From Candidatus Omnitrophota bacterium (GTDB lineage Bacteria; Ratteibacteria; UBA8468; B48-G9; JAFGKM01): a stretch of DNA of 39,322 bases. The notes beneath the pieces were generated by a model. That model was not told the DNA's origin. It did no database searches and was given only the letters and a program-made list of their open reading frames with translations. Numbering within the stretch: the first letter of the stretch is position 1; every line of letters starts with the position of its first letter. The position numbers and the translations under genes were made by a program. Location of the stretch: positions 1 through 39,322 of the forward strand of contig JAMWCJ010000007.1 in NCBI GenBank assembly GCA_023818645.1, given 5' to 3'. Shown here in pieces: positions 9,043 through 18,982 of this stretch.

Positions 9043-9996
9043 ATGAAGAAAGTTATATCCACAATATTATTTATTATCAATCTTTTATTTTGTGAGACAT
9101 ATTATGTTAGTGTAAATGGAGATGATAGAAATCCAGGGACAAAGGAAAGTCCATTTAGAACAATTCAAAAAGCAGCAGATATTGTTAACCCAGGCGATAC
9201 AGTTTTTGTTCTGCCCGGTGAATATCAAGAAAGAGTAAACATTTTAAGGAGTGGAGAATAAATAAGAAGAAATAACGAGGTTTATGATTTAAGAGAAACA
9301 GGATGGCATTCAGATATTTTTCAGATATATGACAATAATAGAGAAATTTCTTATGATATACTTATTGAAAATAATTATTTTCATGACTGTACAGGTTCCC
9401 TTGCAATGCTTTTGAGTTATGGATATTCAGATTTAAGGGATTGGACTTTCAGAAATAATGTTTTTTATAATATTGAAGGAGTTGCACAGATAGGAATCCC
9501 TGGATGTAGATTTTATAACAATACTTTTGTAAATTGTGGAAGGAATACAGCAGGTCCATTACTTTTTAGATTTTACGAAAAAAAGGGAGATTACTTAACT
9601 GGTGCACATTTTACAAAAATTTTTAATAATATTTTTGTTGGGGGTGGCTCTAACCCTGACAGCGATGGGATTGGATGGTATCACTTTGCAGATAAACCAA
9701 AAGAAGAGATAGTTGATTTTCAGGCAGATTATAATTATGTAACAAAAACACCTGAAGCAAACTATGGCCCAAAAAATGGATTTAAAGAAAAAAATGGAAT
9801 TAATGGAAAAAACCCTAAATTTTTAAATTTTGAGAAAAAAGATTTTCATCTCCAGAAAGAAAGCCCAGCAATTGATAAAGGAACAGATATAGATGAATGG
9901 AAAGATCCAAAAGATAAAGATGGAGTGAAAAGAGGTATTAGTTCTGGATGGGATATAGGTGCCTATGAATATATCCCAGAAGATACAGAAAAATAG
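9043..9996 (+). pseudogene. disrupted beta-helix (DUF1565-like) protein gene, in-frame TAA
   Basis: One continuous frame is broken by a single TAA at 9259-9261. The first part (start 9043, GGAGG at 9033-9037) encodes a signal peptide and YYVSVNGDDRNPGT...PGDTVFVLPGEYQERV, the usual N-terminus of these proteins. After the TAA the same frame continues without interruption (IRRNNEVYDL...) through beta-helix rungs to the typical end SPAIDKGTDI...WDIGAYEY at 9996. The total of 318 codons is short, and the central rungs expected between the two halves seem missing. A deletion that left a stop at the junction is therefore likely. A sequencing error is less likely because the middle is also short. 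The downstream half has no good start codon before 9406. Confidence 0.75.
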
Positions 9997-10127
9997 TTAA
10001 AACATATTCTATATTAGAGGATAATTTATAAAAGTTCGTTTTTGTGCTATTAATTTTCTTATTCTTCTATTTACAAAAGAGTAATAGGAAATTAAAATTT
10101 GAAATGAAAAATAAAAAGGAGGATAGT
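9997..10127 (+). promoter_or_regulatory. leader of the beta-propeller gene pair, with GTTCG motif
   Basis: The gap contains TTATAAAA-GTTCG-TTTTTG at 10026-10044, one of three copies of this motif in the window (see 18962-18982 and 19895-19906). AGGAGG at 10117-10122 is the ribosome binding site for the ATG at 10128. A GTG at 10044 in the same frame lies in the motif itself and has no ribosome binding site, so it was not used as start. Confidence 0.45.
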
Positions 10128-11618
10128 ATGGAAAAAATTAAAAAAATAATTTTATTGATGCTAATAGTTTTTAATTTTTTAATTTCACAAGAAAAGACAA
10201 AAGAAACAAGGTTCCACCAATATTCAAAAAAAGCAAAAGGTATGGATGGTAATCTTGAAATTATAAGTGCAAGTTGGTATGGTAAAGAAGAGATTGATAA
10301 GTTTTATTCTGGAGAAATATTGAACGATGGAAGAATTTTACTTGGTGGTACATTAGGAAATAAGGGAATATTACTTTTCTTAGATAAAGAAGGAGCAAAA
10401 ATTGAAAACGAAATAAAAGTGGATGGAGTATATATATATTTTCTGAAAGAAGCAAAGGATGGTTCAATTTATTTTTCTGGGAAAAGTAATAGTTTATTTA
10501 TTGATTACTTAAATTCAAACAAAATTGAAATTATAAAAATCTCTCCGCCTTCTGATACATCACCAAAAGGAAATGATATGTTTTTAGGTAAAATATCAAA
10601 GGATGGGAAAATAGAAAAAGTATATATTTTTGAAAAAGCAGAAGGGATTATGCCTGATATTAACAGAGTTGGACTTAAAGAAAAACCAGGAATTCCATTT
10701 TTTGTTTTATCTAATGGCGAGGTAATATTTCAGGTATATAAAAAGATTCAAAAAATAAACATTAAAGGGAAATTAGAAGAAATTGGTAAAAGTGATTATA
10801 CATTATTAGGTATGGATGAAAAAAGGGGTTATTATATAGTTGGTGGAGATGCTAATACACACACAGGTAGAGAACCTTGGAGATGTCCTCGTTTCTTTAT
10901 ATATAAATTAGATGGACAATATGTTGGTTCTTTATGGGACTGGAATCCAAAACTTGTTGGAGAGGATAAATATAGATTAGTTTCTGACTCTGGATTTAAA
11001 TTTCCAGTTTTGGTAACTAAAGAAGGAGATTATGTTGTTATCGGCTGGTCTGATGGAGGCAATTCTGTATTTTTAAGAGAACCTAAAGATCTTGACTTAC
11101 AGGTAAAATATGGATTTATAGATTCATTATGGGGAGCAAAAGTAGGAAAATTTTCAAGAATAATGAAAGTAAATCCTGATGAAGGGAAATTTACCGGTGG
11201 GAGTATATGGTGCACATTTTTAACTGATAAAAATCAACCAAACAGTTCAGATATTAAAGATATAACAATTATGGAAGATGGAAGTATTGCTTTTATATCT
11301 GGAAACACTCACAATATTATTGAAACTCCTGATGCATGGTCTGGTAATTATCTTAAAGGAGGTAGTGGTTGTGCTTTTTCAATTTTCAGTCCAGATTTTA
11401 AAGATCTTCTCTTTTCATCTGCAATACCTGATACAAATTTATATGGGCTAATTTACAAAAACAAAAAATTTTTAATCTTTGGTTCAACAAAAGGAATTGG
11501 CTCTGGATGTCAATGTGATAGTTGTAAAGATAGAAAGTTAATATTAAAAAATCAGATTCAAAAAGAATTTGGTGGAAATGAGGATTGTTATTTCCTGATA
11601 GCAGTAGTAAAGAAATAA
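10128..11618 (+). CDS. secreted beta-propeller-like protein (SBBP-type repeats)
   Basis: 496 aa from the ATG with a strong Shine-Dalgarno. A signal peptide (MEKIKKIILLMLIVFNFLIS) is followed by repeated short blades with G-x-I-x-x-G, DGSIYFSG and NTHNIIETPDAW...GGSGCAFSIFSPD, the last resembling bacterial SBBP blades. A CQCDSC cluster lies about 35 residues from the end. It is a paralog of the next gene: both share an EPW segment, a SDGGN(S/T)V motif and a late TxDA(W/F) blade. No catalytic residues are recognisable. Likely extracytoplasmic, perhaps glycan-binding; function unknown. Confidence 0.7.
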   Translation: MEKIKKIILLMLIVFNFLISQEKTKETRFHQYSKKAKGMDGNLEIISASWYGKEEIDKFYSGEILNDGRILLGGTLGNKGILLFLDKEGAKIENEIKVDGVYIYFLKEAKDGSIYFSGKSNSLFIDYLNSNKIEIIKISPPSDTSPKGNDMFLGKISKDGKIEKVYIFEKAEGIMPDINRVGLKEKPGIPFFVLSNGEVIFQVYKKIQKINIKGKLEEIGKSDYTLLGMDEKRGYYIVGGDANTHTGREPWRCPRFFIYKLDGQYVGSLWDWNPKLVGEDKYRLVSDSGFKFPVLVTKEGDYVVIGWSDGGNSVFLREPKDLDLQVKYGFIDSLWGAKVGKFSRIMKVNPDEGKFTGGSIWCTFLTDKNQPNSSDIKDITIMEDGSIAFISGNTHNIIETPDAWSGNYLKGGSGCAFSIFSPDFKDLLFSSAIPDTNLYGLIYKNKKFLIFGSTKGIGSGCQCDSCKDRKLILKNQIQKEFGGNEDCYFLIAVVKK

Positions 11619-11619
11619 A

Positions 11620-13365
11620 ATGAAAAAGACAATTTTGATTTTCCTATTAATTTTTATTAGTTTCATATATGGCTCTTTAGAACTTTCTTTTTCAACTTTT
11701 TTTGGTACAGAAGAAGATGATGATATTCAAAGTGCTTGTGAAGGCCCTGATGGTAGTATATATATTGTTGGAAATTTAGGTAAAGAGAAAGATATTAAAG
11801 TTAAAAAGATTATTTATGGAAAAGAAATTGAAGAACCTAAATGTGGTATTGCTTTCATTATAAGGTTTTCACCTGATTTAAAAAAGATTATAAATTATGC
11901 TGAATTTAAAAAGGGGAATGCAATTTTTACAACTGTTAAAGTAAATAAAAAGGGAGTTTATGTTGGTGGATATGCAAGTGAAGGATTGGAAGAAATAATA
12001 AAAAGTGTCCCTGGATTGATAAAAACATATTCTCTAAAAGAAGAAGTAAAATTAATAAAAGAAGGGAAAATTCTTGAAAAAAATGGTATTTTTTTAGAAA
12101 AAGACCCTATAGTTGATAGACCAGGACTTGGAAGATATGGATCTCCTTTTGTAATTTTATTATCCCAGGATCTTACAAAAATATTAGGTGGGACTTATCT
12201 TGAGGGATGGCAACAAGTTTGGGATAAATACAGAGTCAAAAGAATAAAACCAAGAGAATTTTTTGATAGAGAATTTTTTTGGCAAAAAACTTTAATAGAT
12301 TTTGATATTGAGGGAAATCTTGTTGTATCTCATGATGGTGGTTATTTTAAAATTATAAGTGATGAAGAAATAGAAAGAGCAAAAAAGATATCAGAAGATG
12401 ATGAAGAAAAATATAAAAAAATACTTGGGAAAATTGGTTTTTATAACATATGTGATTGGGTTAGTAAAATATCTCCTGACCTTTCAAAAAGATTATGGAA
12501 GACACCAATTTATACACCAATAGTAAATGTAGATGTAGTAAAAGAAATTAAAGAGGGATGGTATCTTTCACATTATGGAAATCCAAGAACACATCAATTA
12601 AGAATTGACAAAAATGGAGACATTTGGATTTGTGGATGGTCTGCAAGTGAAACAAAATCAGAGCCATGGTGGTCTCCATATCTAATAAAAATTGGTAGTG
12701 ACGGCAAAATATTACAAAGATTATATGAATATGATCCTATGAGTGGACCAGATAATAGAATGTATGGACAAGTTGCAGATACAGCAATAACATGTTTTAA
12801 CTTTGATAAAGAGGATAAAATGCTTGTTGGTTTACTTTCTGATGGAGGGAATACTGTTATGTTTTGGAGCCCAAAGGCAGAATTAAGGAAAAACTTTGAA
12901 GGAGAAATCAAAGGAGAAAAATGGGTAAAACTTGTTCATTGGTGGGGTATGATTCATAAAATAGATTTAGAAAAAATTGAAGGAATAATGGGAGTTGGAA
13001 TGACAAGTAAAGGTATTGATGCACCAGGACCTGCATGGGCTGTTGATTTAGGAGTTTTAAGTGACAATAGTATTTTAGTTGTTGGAAGATGTAATCATAA
13101 CTTTTACTGGACTGAAGATGCATTTCAAAAAAGTGCTCCAGAAGAAAATCCAATTGGCTTTATAAGAATATATTCAAAAGAACTTGAATTAAAATTTAGC
13201 AGTGCTTTACCAGGAGTTATTCCGCTTGAACTTACTACTTTGAAAGGGAAAAGATATTTAATAGTTGGTTATGTATTTAATCCATCTTTGAATACTAAGA
13301 ATGAATTTGAAAAATATAACTCAAAAAAAGATGGATTTATCTATCTTATAAAGGAAAAAGAATAA
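11620..13365 (+). CDS. secreted beta-propeller-like protein, paralog of upstream gene
   Basis: 581 aa with a signal peptide (MKKTILIFLLIFISFIYG), then STFFGTEEDDDIQSACEGPDGSIYIVGN, a classic SBBP/delta-60-type blade. The last blade reads SILVVGRCNHNFYWTEDAFQKSAPEENP. It starts one base after the upstream stop, so the two are co-transcribed and probably coupled. It is about 85 residues longer than its partner, mainly from a charged insert around 130-270. The gene ends 5 bp before a convergent gene, with no visible terminator between them. Function unknown. Confidence 0.7.
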   Translation: MKKTILIFLLIFISFIYGSLELSFSTFFGTEEDDDIQSACEGPDGSIYIVGNLGKEKDIKVKKIIYGKEIEEPKCGIAFIIRFSPDLKKIINYAEFKKGNAIFTTVKVNKKGVYVGGYASEGLEEIIKSVPGLIKTYSLKEEVKLIKEGKILEKNGIFLEKDPIVDRPGLGRYGSPFVILLSQDLTKILGGTYLEGWQQVWDKYRVKRIKPREFFDREFFWQKTLIDFDIEGNLVVSHDGGYFKIISDEEIERAKKISEDDEEKYKKILGKIGFYNICDWVSKISPDLSKRLWKTPIYTPIVNVDVVKEIKEGWYLSHYGNPRTHQLRIDKNGDIWICGWSASETKSEPWWSPYLIKIGSDGKILQRLYEYDPMSGPDNRMYGQVADTAITCFNFDKEDKMLVGLLSDGGNTVMFWSPKAELRKNFEGEIKGEKWVKLVHWWGMIHKIDLEKIEGIMGVGMTSKGIDAPGPAWAVDLGVLSDNSILVVGRCNHNFYWTEDAFQKSAPEENPIGFIRIYSKELELKFSSALPGVIPLELTTLKGKRYLIVGYVFNPSLNTKNEFEKYNSKKDGFIYLIKEKE

Positions 13366-13369
13366 TCTT

Positions 13370-15214
13370 TCATCTTACAAAAAATCTTATAGTTGTTTTA
13401 GTTAAATATCCTATAATATTCCAGATACCGCCTGTTATAAATGCTCCAAGTATCAACCCATAGAAAAAATATTTTACTCTATTATAAACCTTAACACCTC
13501 CATATTTCATAATGATTATTTTAGCAACCCAGGCACAAAACACAGAAAACCAGTTACAATAAACACTCAATGGTAGTCCAAGACAAAGACCCACAGGAGA
13601 GATTGGCCACCATAAAAATCTGTTCTTCATAAATGTAAAAAATGTCATTGATAAAATCCCTCCAAATGTCCATGTAAAAAATGTTTTATTAAATCCTATA
13701 GGTTCTTTAATTGACGAAATAATATTTTTTGCTACATAATTATGGATTGAATTGAAAGGCCATGTTAAAAGATTTAAACCCCCATATTTGTAACATAACT
13801 TAATAACAAGGTATGAAGTGAAAAAGTAACTTATAAAAATTGATATTATTATAGGAAAAATCAGTTTTTTAACATTTATTTTAAACTCGTTTGCAATTTT
13901 TAAACCATTTGCTGTTGAAGCCATAACTGTTGTTCTAATATCAAATTGCCAAACATAACTTAAACATAAATTTGTTATTCCTGAAGGACCAAGATATTTT
14001 GAGCCAAAAGTATATAAAGTAGGAAGAAATCCGACTATAGGTGTGGAAAAATATGCAAGACCAGTTTGAGCAATAATCCTTGTTATTCCAAGGTAAATTA
14101 AAATTGTTATAATTAAAAAATAAACTGCTGGTAAAAATTTTAAACCCATTATCTTCAGATAAATAATTAAATATAAGAAAAAAATGAAAAATCCGATATA
14201 AGAAAATTTGTAAAGAAAATTTTCCTGCTCTTTATTTGAATTGTACATATTTTTAAATGTTTCTCTTAGATAAGTTCTTGCAAAATATATACAACTTAAA
14301 GAATAAACCAACAAACATCCGAAAGCAAAAAATGAAATTTCAATTGTTGAAGGGTCTGAAGGTATAACTGATGGACCCTTTGTAGTACCTGTTAATTTTA
14401 AAAAACCTGTTAATAATATATAAAGCAATGAAAAAAACCAGACACTCAAAAGTACATCCTTTGGCATAAAAAAAGCAACTCCAATCATTTCAAAATGGAA
14501 GAAAAGTGGTAATTTAATAACCCCTCTCATAATTGACCAAGATGGGAAAATATTTGGAGCAGGAAAGACAGGTTTAAGAGCATTTAACCCCCTCAAACTG
14601 TATACAAAAAAAGGAATAAAAAAGCCAATCCACATAACTTTATCTTTAAAGAATTTCTTTTCTCCTATCATTTTTAAAGGTAATTCAGTTAAAGGATAAG
14701 ATAATCTTTCTCTTTCAATCCATTGTTTTTTTAAAACAAAAATAATAAATATACAAAGTAAATAAAAACCTATAATGAAAGTAAACCATAAAGAAAGAAC
14801 TTTAAACCATATTCCCCATTGAATTTTCATTCCTTTTGGCAATCCTTCAAAAAAATAAGATACAATTTTTGTATCTTTTATAAAAAATTGTTCTTTTAAA
14901 TAAGGATGAATCAATTTTTCCCATTCATTTGTTGGAGTGGCAAAATAACTAATTCCTGCTATGAAAGAGATTAGATTAAGTATAAGTCCCCATGAAACTA
15001 TACTACAACTAACAATCATCATAAGATATCCAATAACAAGGTCTTCAAATGAAAAAATTTTTCTTAAGAATATTGTAATTAAAAAAAGGAAAATTATTGC
15101 AGCAGATGTGGAATAAAAATGTGAAAGGGGTGAACCATTTGCTAATAAAACACTTCCAATTTCAGAGAGGGAAATCAAAAAACAAAATATTATTCCTGTA
15201 ATTATTCCTTTCAT
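13370..15214 (-). CDS. polytopic membrane protein, DUF6785/DUF6784 type
   Basis: 614 aa with roughly a dozen hydrophobic segments and few loops. Conserved blocks shared with the next gene are SCSIVSWG, an FATPTNEW loop, ERLSYPLTELP, RIIAQTGLAYFSTP and NRFLWWPISPVGL. These mark a family common in PVC genomes and annotated as DUF6785, with an OPT-transporter-like look. It probably transports an oligosaccharide or peptide, which is inferred from context only. It starts one base after its paralog ends and closes the operon. Confidence 0.7.
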   Translation of the reverse strand: MKGIITGIIFCFLISLSEIGSVLLANGSPLSHFYSTSAAIIFLFLITIFLRKIFSFEDLVIGYLMMIVSCSIVSWGLILNLISFIAGISYFATPTNEWEKLIHPYLKEQFFIKDTKIVSYFFEGLPKGMKIQWGIWFKVLSLWFTFIIGFYLLCIFIIFVLKKQWIERERLSYPLTELPLKMIGEKKFFKDKVMWIGFFIPFFVYSLRGLNALKPVFPAPNIFPSWSIMRGVIKLPLFFHFEMIGVAFFMPKDVLLSVWFFSLLYILLTGFLKLTGTTKGPSVIPSDPSTIEISFFAFGCLLVYSLSCIYFARTYLRETFKNMYNSNKEQENFLYKFSYIGFFIFFLYLIIYLKIMGLKFLPAVYFLIITILIYLGITRIIAQTGLAYFSTPIVGFLPTLYTFGSKYLGPSGITNLCLSYVWQFDIRTTVMASTANGLKIANEFKINVKKLIFPIIISIFISYFFTSYLVIKLCYKYGGLNLLTWPFNSIHNYVAKNIISSIKEPIGFNKTFFTWTFGGILSMTFFTFMKNRFLWWPISPVGLCLGLPLSVYCNWFSVFCAWVAKIIIMKYGGVKVYNRVKYFFYGLILGAFITGGIWNIIGYLTKTTIRFFVR

Positions 15215-15215
15215 C

Positions 15216-17081
15216 TTATCTTATTGTAAATTTTATTCCCTGAACCTTTGCTAAAAACGCTATAAAGTTCCAAATTCCACTTATAAAAAAAGAGCCCAGA
15301 ACCATTCCTAAGAAAAATACTTTTGCTCTATTGTAAATTTTAACTCCTCCATATTTCATAATTAATGTTTTTAAGACCCAGGCAATAAAAATTGGAAACC
15401 AATTAAAGAACACAGGAAGAGGTAAACCTATAGCAAGACCGACTGGAGAGATTGGCCACCATAAAAATCTATTCTTCAAAAACATTAAAAATATCATTAT
15501 AATTGCTCCAGAAAATGTATATAAAAATTGTTGTTTACCAAAACCAACCTGTCTTTGCATTTCAGATTTAGTATAACTTAAAACAAAATCACTTAACCTT
15601 TTAAGATGCCATGAGGATAAATTCGCTGCACCATATTTATAAGAGAAATAGATAATAACAAAACAACTAAAAACAAAACTTATAAAAATTGAAATTAAGG
15701 TTGGAATAAATGTTAATCTTAAATTTTTTATGGAATTACTACAAACTTTTACACCATTTGCATATGAACTCATGACTGTTGTTCTTATATCACCAGCCCA
15801 TATAAAACTTGTCGCAAGACCTACAATTCCTTTTTCTCCAATATGATTATAACCAAAAGTATATAATGTTGCTCCAAAAGGTATCATAGGCGCTCTATAA
15901 TATGCAAGTCCTGTTTGTGCAATAATTTTTGTAGTGGCAAAAAAAATTAAAATTATGATTATTACGAAATAAAAAGAAATGAGAAGATTTAGTCCAAATA
16001 GATTCATCCAGAAAACCATATAAATAAAAGAGATTATAAAACCCCAGAAAGCAACTCTGTAAGGTATAACTTCCTCTTTATCGTCTATATTATCTTTTTT
16101 CTTAATTGAATGTAAAAAAATATCTTTTAAATAACTCCTTGCATTAAAAAAACTACTTACTGCATAAATTATTAAAGCACCAAATGAGAAAAAAGCAAGT
16201 TGTTGAGGTGCAGGATCTGTATAAGGTATTGTATATCCTATTGTATAACCTGTAAGTTTGAAAAATCCCGTTAAAATAATATATATAAATGCAAATAACC
16301 ATACACTTAATAAAACATCTTTTGGCATCAGAAAAGAAAGTCCAATAACTTCAAAATGTAAATTTAAAGGAAAACCAAACTGTCCTCTAAAGGCAGAAAT
16401 TGATCCATATAAATTAACTTTTGGAAAAGAAGGGAAAATTAAACTTATGCCTCTCAAAGAGTAAATAAAAAATGGGATAAAAAAACCAGCCCACATTAAC
16501 CTATCTTTAATAAAATTATTTTCACTTATCAATCTTGAAGGTAGTTCAGTTAGAGGAAATAAAAGTTTTTCCTTTTCTATCCATTGTTTTCTGAAGATTG
16601 AGAATAAAAAAATAGATAAAAAGTAAAAACCAACAATAAATAAAAACCATTTAAAAAGTAAAGAAAACCAAAGTTTATAAGGTATCCCTATCCCTTCTGG
16701 TAATCCTTCATAAAAATATCTCAATGTTTCATAATCTCTTATAAATAGAAATTTTGGTAAATTTGGATGAATAAACTTATCCCATTCATTTGTTGGTGTA
16801 GAAAAATAATATATCCCTGCAATAAAACCTATTAGATTTAAAACAAATCCCCATGAAACTATTGAACAGGAGATTAAAATCATTAAATAGATTATACTTT
16901 TCTCCTGGATACTAAAGAATTTTCCAAAAAGTAAAATAAAAATGAATGTCAAAAATAATGCTCCACCTGTTGAAAAATCAGAAGCAAAAGGAGAACCATC
17001 AATGATCAAAAGAGTGAAAATTTCAAAAAAACATAATAATATGCAAAGAAATACCCCTCCTATTATTGCTTTATATTTCAT
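15216..17081 (-). CDS. polytopic membrane protein, DUF6785/DUF6784 type (paralog)
   Basis: 621 aa from the ATG at 17081. Extending to 17159 would overlap the pseudopilin gene and put polar residues before the first membrane helix, so the shorter start is preferred. Same blocks as the downstream paralog: SCSIVSWG, FSTPTNEWDKFIHPNLPK, EKLLFPLTELP, IIAQTGLAYYRAP and NRFLWWPISPVGL. It lies 17 bp after the pseudopilin stop. The tandem pair may form a heterodimeric transporter, or reflect duplication with different substrates. Confidence 0.7.
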   Translation of the reverse strand: MKYKAIIGGVFLCILLCFFEIFTLLIIDGSPFASDFSTGGALFLTFIFILLFGKFFSIQEKSIIYLMILISCSIVSWGFVLNLIGFIAGIYYFSTPTNEWDKFIHPNLPKFLFIRDYETLRYFYEGLPEGIGIPYKLWFSLLFKWFLFIVGFYFLSIFLFSIFRKQWIEKEKLLFPLTELPSRLISENNFIKDRLMWAGFFIPFFIYSLRGISLIFPSFPKVNLYGSISAFRGQFGFPLNLHFEVIGLSFLMPKDVLLSVWLFAFIYIILTGFFKLTGYTIGYTIPYTDPAPQQLAFFSFGALIIYAVSSFFNARSYLKDIFLHSIKKKDNIDDKEEVIPYRVAFWGFIISFIYMVFWMNLFGLNLLISFYFVIIIILIFFATTKIIAQTGLAYYRAPMIPFGATLYTFGYNHIGEKGIVGLATSFIWAGDIRTTVMSSYANGVKVCSNSIKNLRLTFIPTLISIFISFVFSCFVIIYFSYKYGAANLSSWHLKRLSDFVLSYTKSEMQRQVGFGKQQFLYTFSGAIIMIFLMFLKNRFLWWPISPVGLAIGLPLPVFFNWFPIFIAWVLKTLIMKYGGVKIYNRAKVFFLGMVLGSFFISGIWNFIAFLAKVQGIKFTIR

Positions 17082-17098
17082 TTTATCTAATGTTAAGA

Positions 17099-18004
17099 TT
17101 AAGGATATGACAGTGGTAACATTATTAGTTGAGGAGATATACTCCAAGGATACCACCATCTTCCATTTCTTGGATTATTTCTTCCATCTCCTTCTGTGAA
17201 AGTACCACTAAGAACTTTGTTTCTAATAGCATCATTTAAAATTAAAGGATACCATTCAACATGTCCATCACAAAACAAAACATTACCTCCATCTGCATAT
17301 AACCTAAAAAATGGATGAGCAGAATCAGGACCTAGACTTGTCGTATTAATATTCACTACATCACAGGCAATTGAAACATTAGATGGACCTATAGAAAAAG
17401 GGACACTTGAGATATCTCCAAAATTATTATAGTTATTTAGTGGACTCTTTCTCACATGAAATTTATTAGGCCCTCTTGCAATTATCATATAAATTCCATC
17501 ATCAGGAGTCCCTTTAGAGTACCAGAAAATATGTGCCCAGTTTGAAAATGCTTGAGTGCTTGGATTCCTCCTATTTCCATAATAACAATATCCTGCTTGA
17601 TACCTATTGTAAGGCATAGTTCCGGAAAGCCCAAATTGTCGTTTCCAGTCAAATACTGCATTACTTGCAATATCATAATATTTTTCTCTATTAGGGCAGA
17701 AAAAAACCTGTGCATTTTTTACATAACCTTTATCATACAGCAATCTAAAACCACCATGCCAAGTCGTCAGAAATCTGTACGAATCTGTATATGCTGGTGG
17801 ATACATTTCATTATAATCCAAAGCATATATTTCTAATGCATTGCCTATTTCTTTTAATCTTTGAACACAGAGTGCCCTTCTTGCATTTTCTCTTGCTTTT
17901 TCTAAAGCAGGTAATAACATTGCTGCAAGAATTGCTATTATTGCTATCACAACTAACAGTTCAATTAATGTGAAGCCATAACTTTTTTGAAATTTATTCC
18001 TCAT
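17099..18004 (-). CDS. type II secretion-like pseudopilin, PVC type
   Basis: 301 aa. A short basic leader ends in G10, followed by [19 protein letters not shown], the prepilin peptidase site and membrane helix, with E15 as the conserved Glu5 of the mature protein. The C-terminus has [16 protein letters not shown], the H-X9-DG motif of this family with Tyr in place of the usual His. AGGAGGTG lies just before the ATG. Such proteins are numerous in planctomycete-like genomes and are thought to be surface pseudopilins. No prepilin peptidase or secretion ATPase lies nearby. Confidence 0.85.
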   Translation of the reverse strand: MRNKFQKSYGFTLIELLVVIAIIAILAAMLLPALEKARENARRALCVQRLKEIGNALEIYALDYNEMYPPAYTDSYRFLTTWHGGFRLLYDKGYVKNAQVFFCPNREKYYDIASNAVFDWKRQFGLSGTMPYNRYQAGYCYYGNRRNPSTQAFSNWAHIFWYSKGTPDDGIYMIIARGPNKFHVRKSPLNNYNNFGDISSVPFSIGPSNVSIACDVVNINTTSLGPDSAHPFFRLYADGGNVLFCDGHVEWYPLILNDAIRNKVLSGTFTEGDGRNNPRNGRWWYPWSISPQLIMLPLSYP

Positions 18005-18021
18005 TTTGCACCTCCTTTAAA

Positions 18022-18885
18022 TTATCTCGGATTTATTAAATGTAATGCTGGATTTGTTGTACTATAAGGATAACCTGTATATACTCCAGGTTTTTTCAAT
18101 TTGTCTTCGGGTAAGATATAGTAAATTTTACTATTGCTACCAATCTTAGAAGAAGCGGCAAACCATTCTACTCTTCCATCTCCCCATATAACATTTATTC
18201 CCATTGTCTTATGATTATTCATATAATCTAATTCAAAGACATCAGATATTCCATTTGTATTTATATCATAACCAACCCTCCAAACTCCATTGCCGTCTAC
18301 AGTACTATTTGTAATATTTCTTTGCTTATCTGCGAAAAAAATCATATTATTAAAATCAACTCTTGCCTGATTAAGTCCTGTTAAAAAGTTTAAAGGAAGT
18401 CCATCACCAACATTAGGTCTTGGAAATCTGACTGCTCCATAAGCATAGGAACATTCACTATAACTATCAATTTTAAAATCTTTACCCTTTTTATCACTTC
18501 TCTGTGAAGGGCATATAAAAAGATCCATGCCCTTTACATACTCTCCAAATGTAAATCTTATTGTTCCACTTCCATCTGTTCCATAACTGCTATAAATTCT
18601 TCCTGTTAGTTTATTTAAGTAACCACCCGCTCCCCTGCCTGACCCTCCTGAGCCAGTATTGTCTGGACACCAACTTTCGTAATCTTCTACATACATTCTT
18701 AAAGTAAGATAGAGTTGTTTTAGATTATTAACACATAAAGATTGTCTTGCTTTCTCTCTTGCCTTACTTAATGCAGGCATTAACATAGAAGCAAGAATTG
18801 CAATTATAGCAATAACAACAAGCAATTCTATTAATGTGAAGCCATGTGGTTTTGGAAAGAACCTATTTAAAACCTTTTTCTTCAT
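18022..18885 (-). CDS. type II secretion-like pseudopilin, PVC type
   Basis: 287 aa. The leader ends in G15, then [19 protein letters not shown] with E20 as the conserved Glu. The body is Gly/Ser/Tyr-rich, with several Cys that could pair outside the membrane. The C-terminal [14 protein letters not shown] is the DG-containing motif of the family. AGGAGGTG precedes the ATG. It is a paralog of the next gene and first in the operon pseudopilin-pseudopilin-DUF6785-DUF6785. The GTTCG motif at 18962-18982 lies 77 bp upstream. Confidence 0.85.
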   Translation of the reverse strand: MKKKVLNRFFPKPHGFTLIELLVVIAIIAILASMLMPALSKAREKARQSLCVNNLKQLYLTLRMYVEDYESWCPDNTGSGGSGRGAGGYLNKLTGRIYSSYGTDGSGTIRFTFGEYVKGMDLFICPSQRSDKKGKDFKIDSYSECSYAYGAVRFPRPNVGDGLPLNFLTGLNQARVDFNNMIFFADKQRNITNSTVDGNGVWRVGYDINTNGISDVFELDYMNNHKTMGINVIWGDGRVEWFAASSKIGSNSKIYYILPEDKLKKPGVYTGYPYSTTNPALHLINPR

Positions 18886-18961
18886 ATTACACCTCCTCTT
18901 AATATTTATTTTAAATATATTTTTTTATTTAGTAAATTCATTTTTGAGAAGATTATATATC

Positions 18962-18982
18962 CTAAAACGAACAAATTTATAA
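18962..18982 (-). promoter_or_regulatory. GTTCGTTTTAG motif upstream of the pseudopilin operon
   Basis: Read on the minus strand, TTATAAATTT-GTTCGTTTTAG is followed by GGATATATAATC, which contains a possible -10 box. It straddles the end of the AraC gene, starts in its stop codon, and ends 77 bp before the pseudopilin ATG. The same motif occurs at 10026-10044 and 19895-19906. Confidence 0.4.

Noticed and set aside
9043-9996. Readthrough or recoding of TAA in the beta-helix gene
   Set aside because: TAA ends many intact genes in the window and the gene also lacks its middle, so a dead gene is simpler.
10044-10127. GTG at 10044 as start of the first propeller protein
   Set aside because: No ribosome binding site, falls inside the GTTCG motif, and the ATG at 10128 has AGGAGG and a clean signal peptide.
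17082-17159. N-terminal extension of the upstream DUF6785-type protein to 17159
   Set aside because: It would overlap the pseudopilin gene by 61 bp and add a polar leader; the ATG at 17081 matches the paralog's start.
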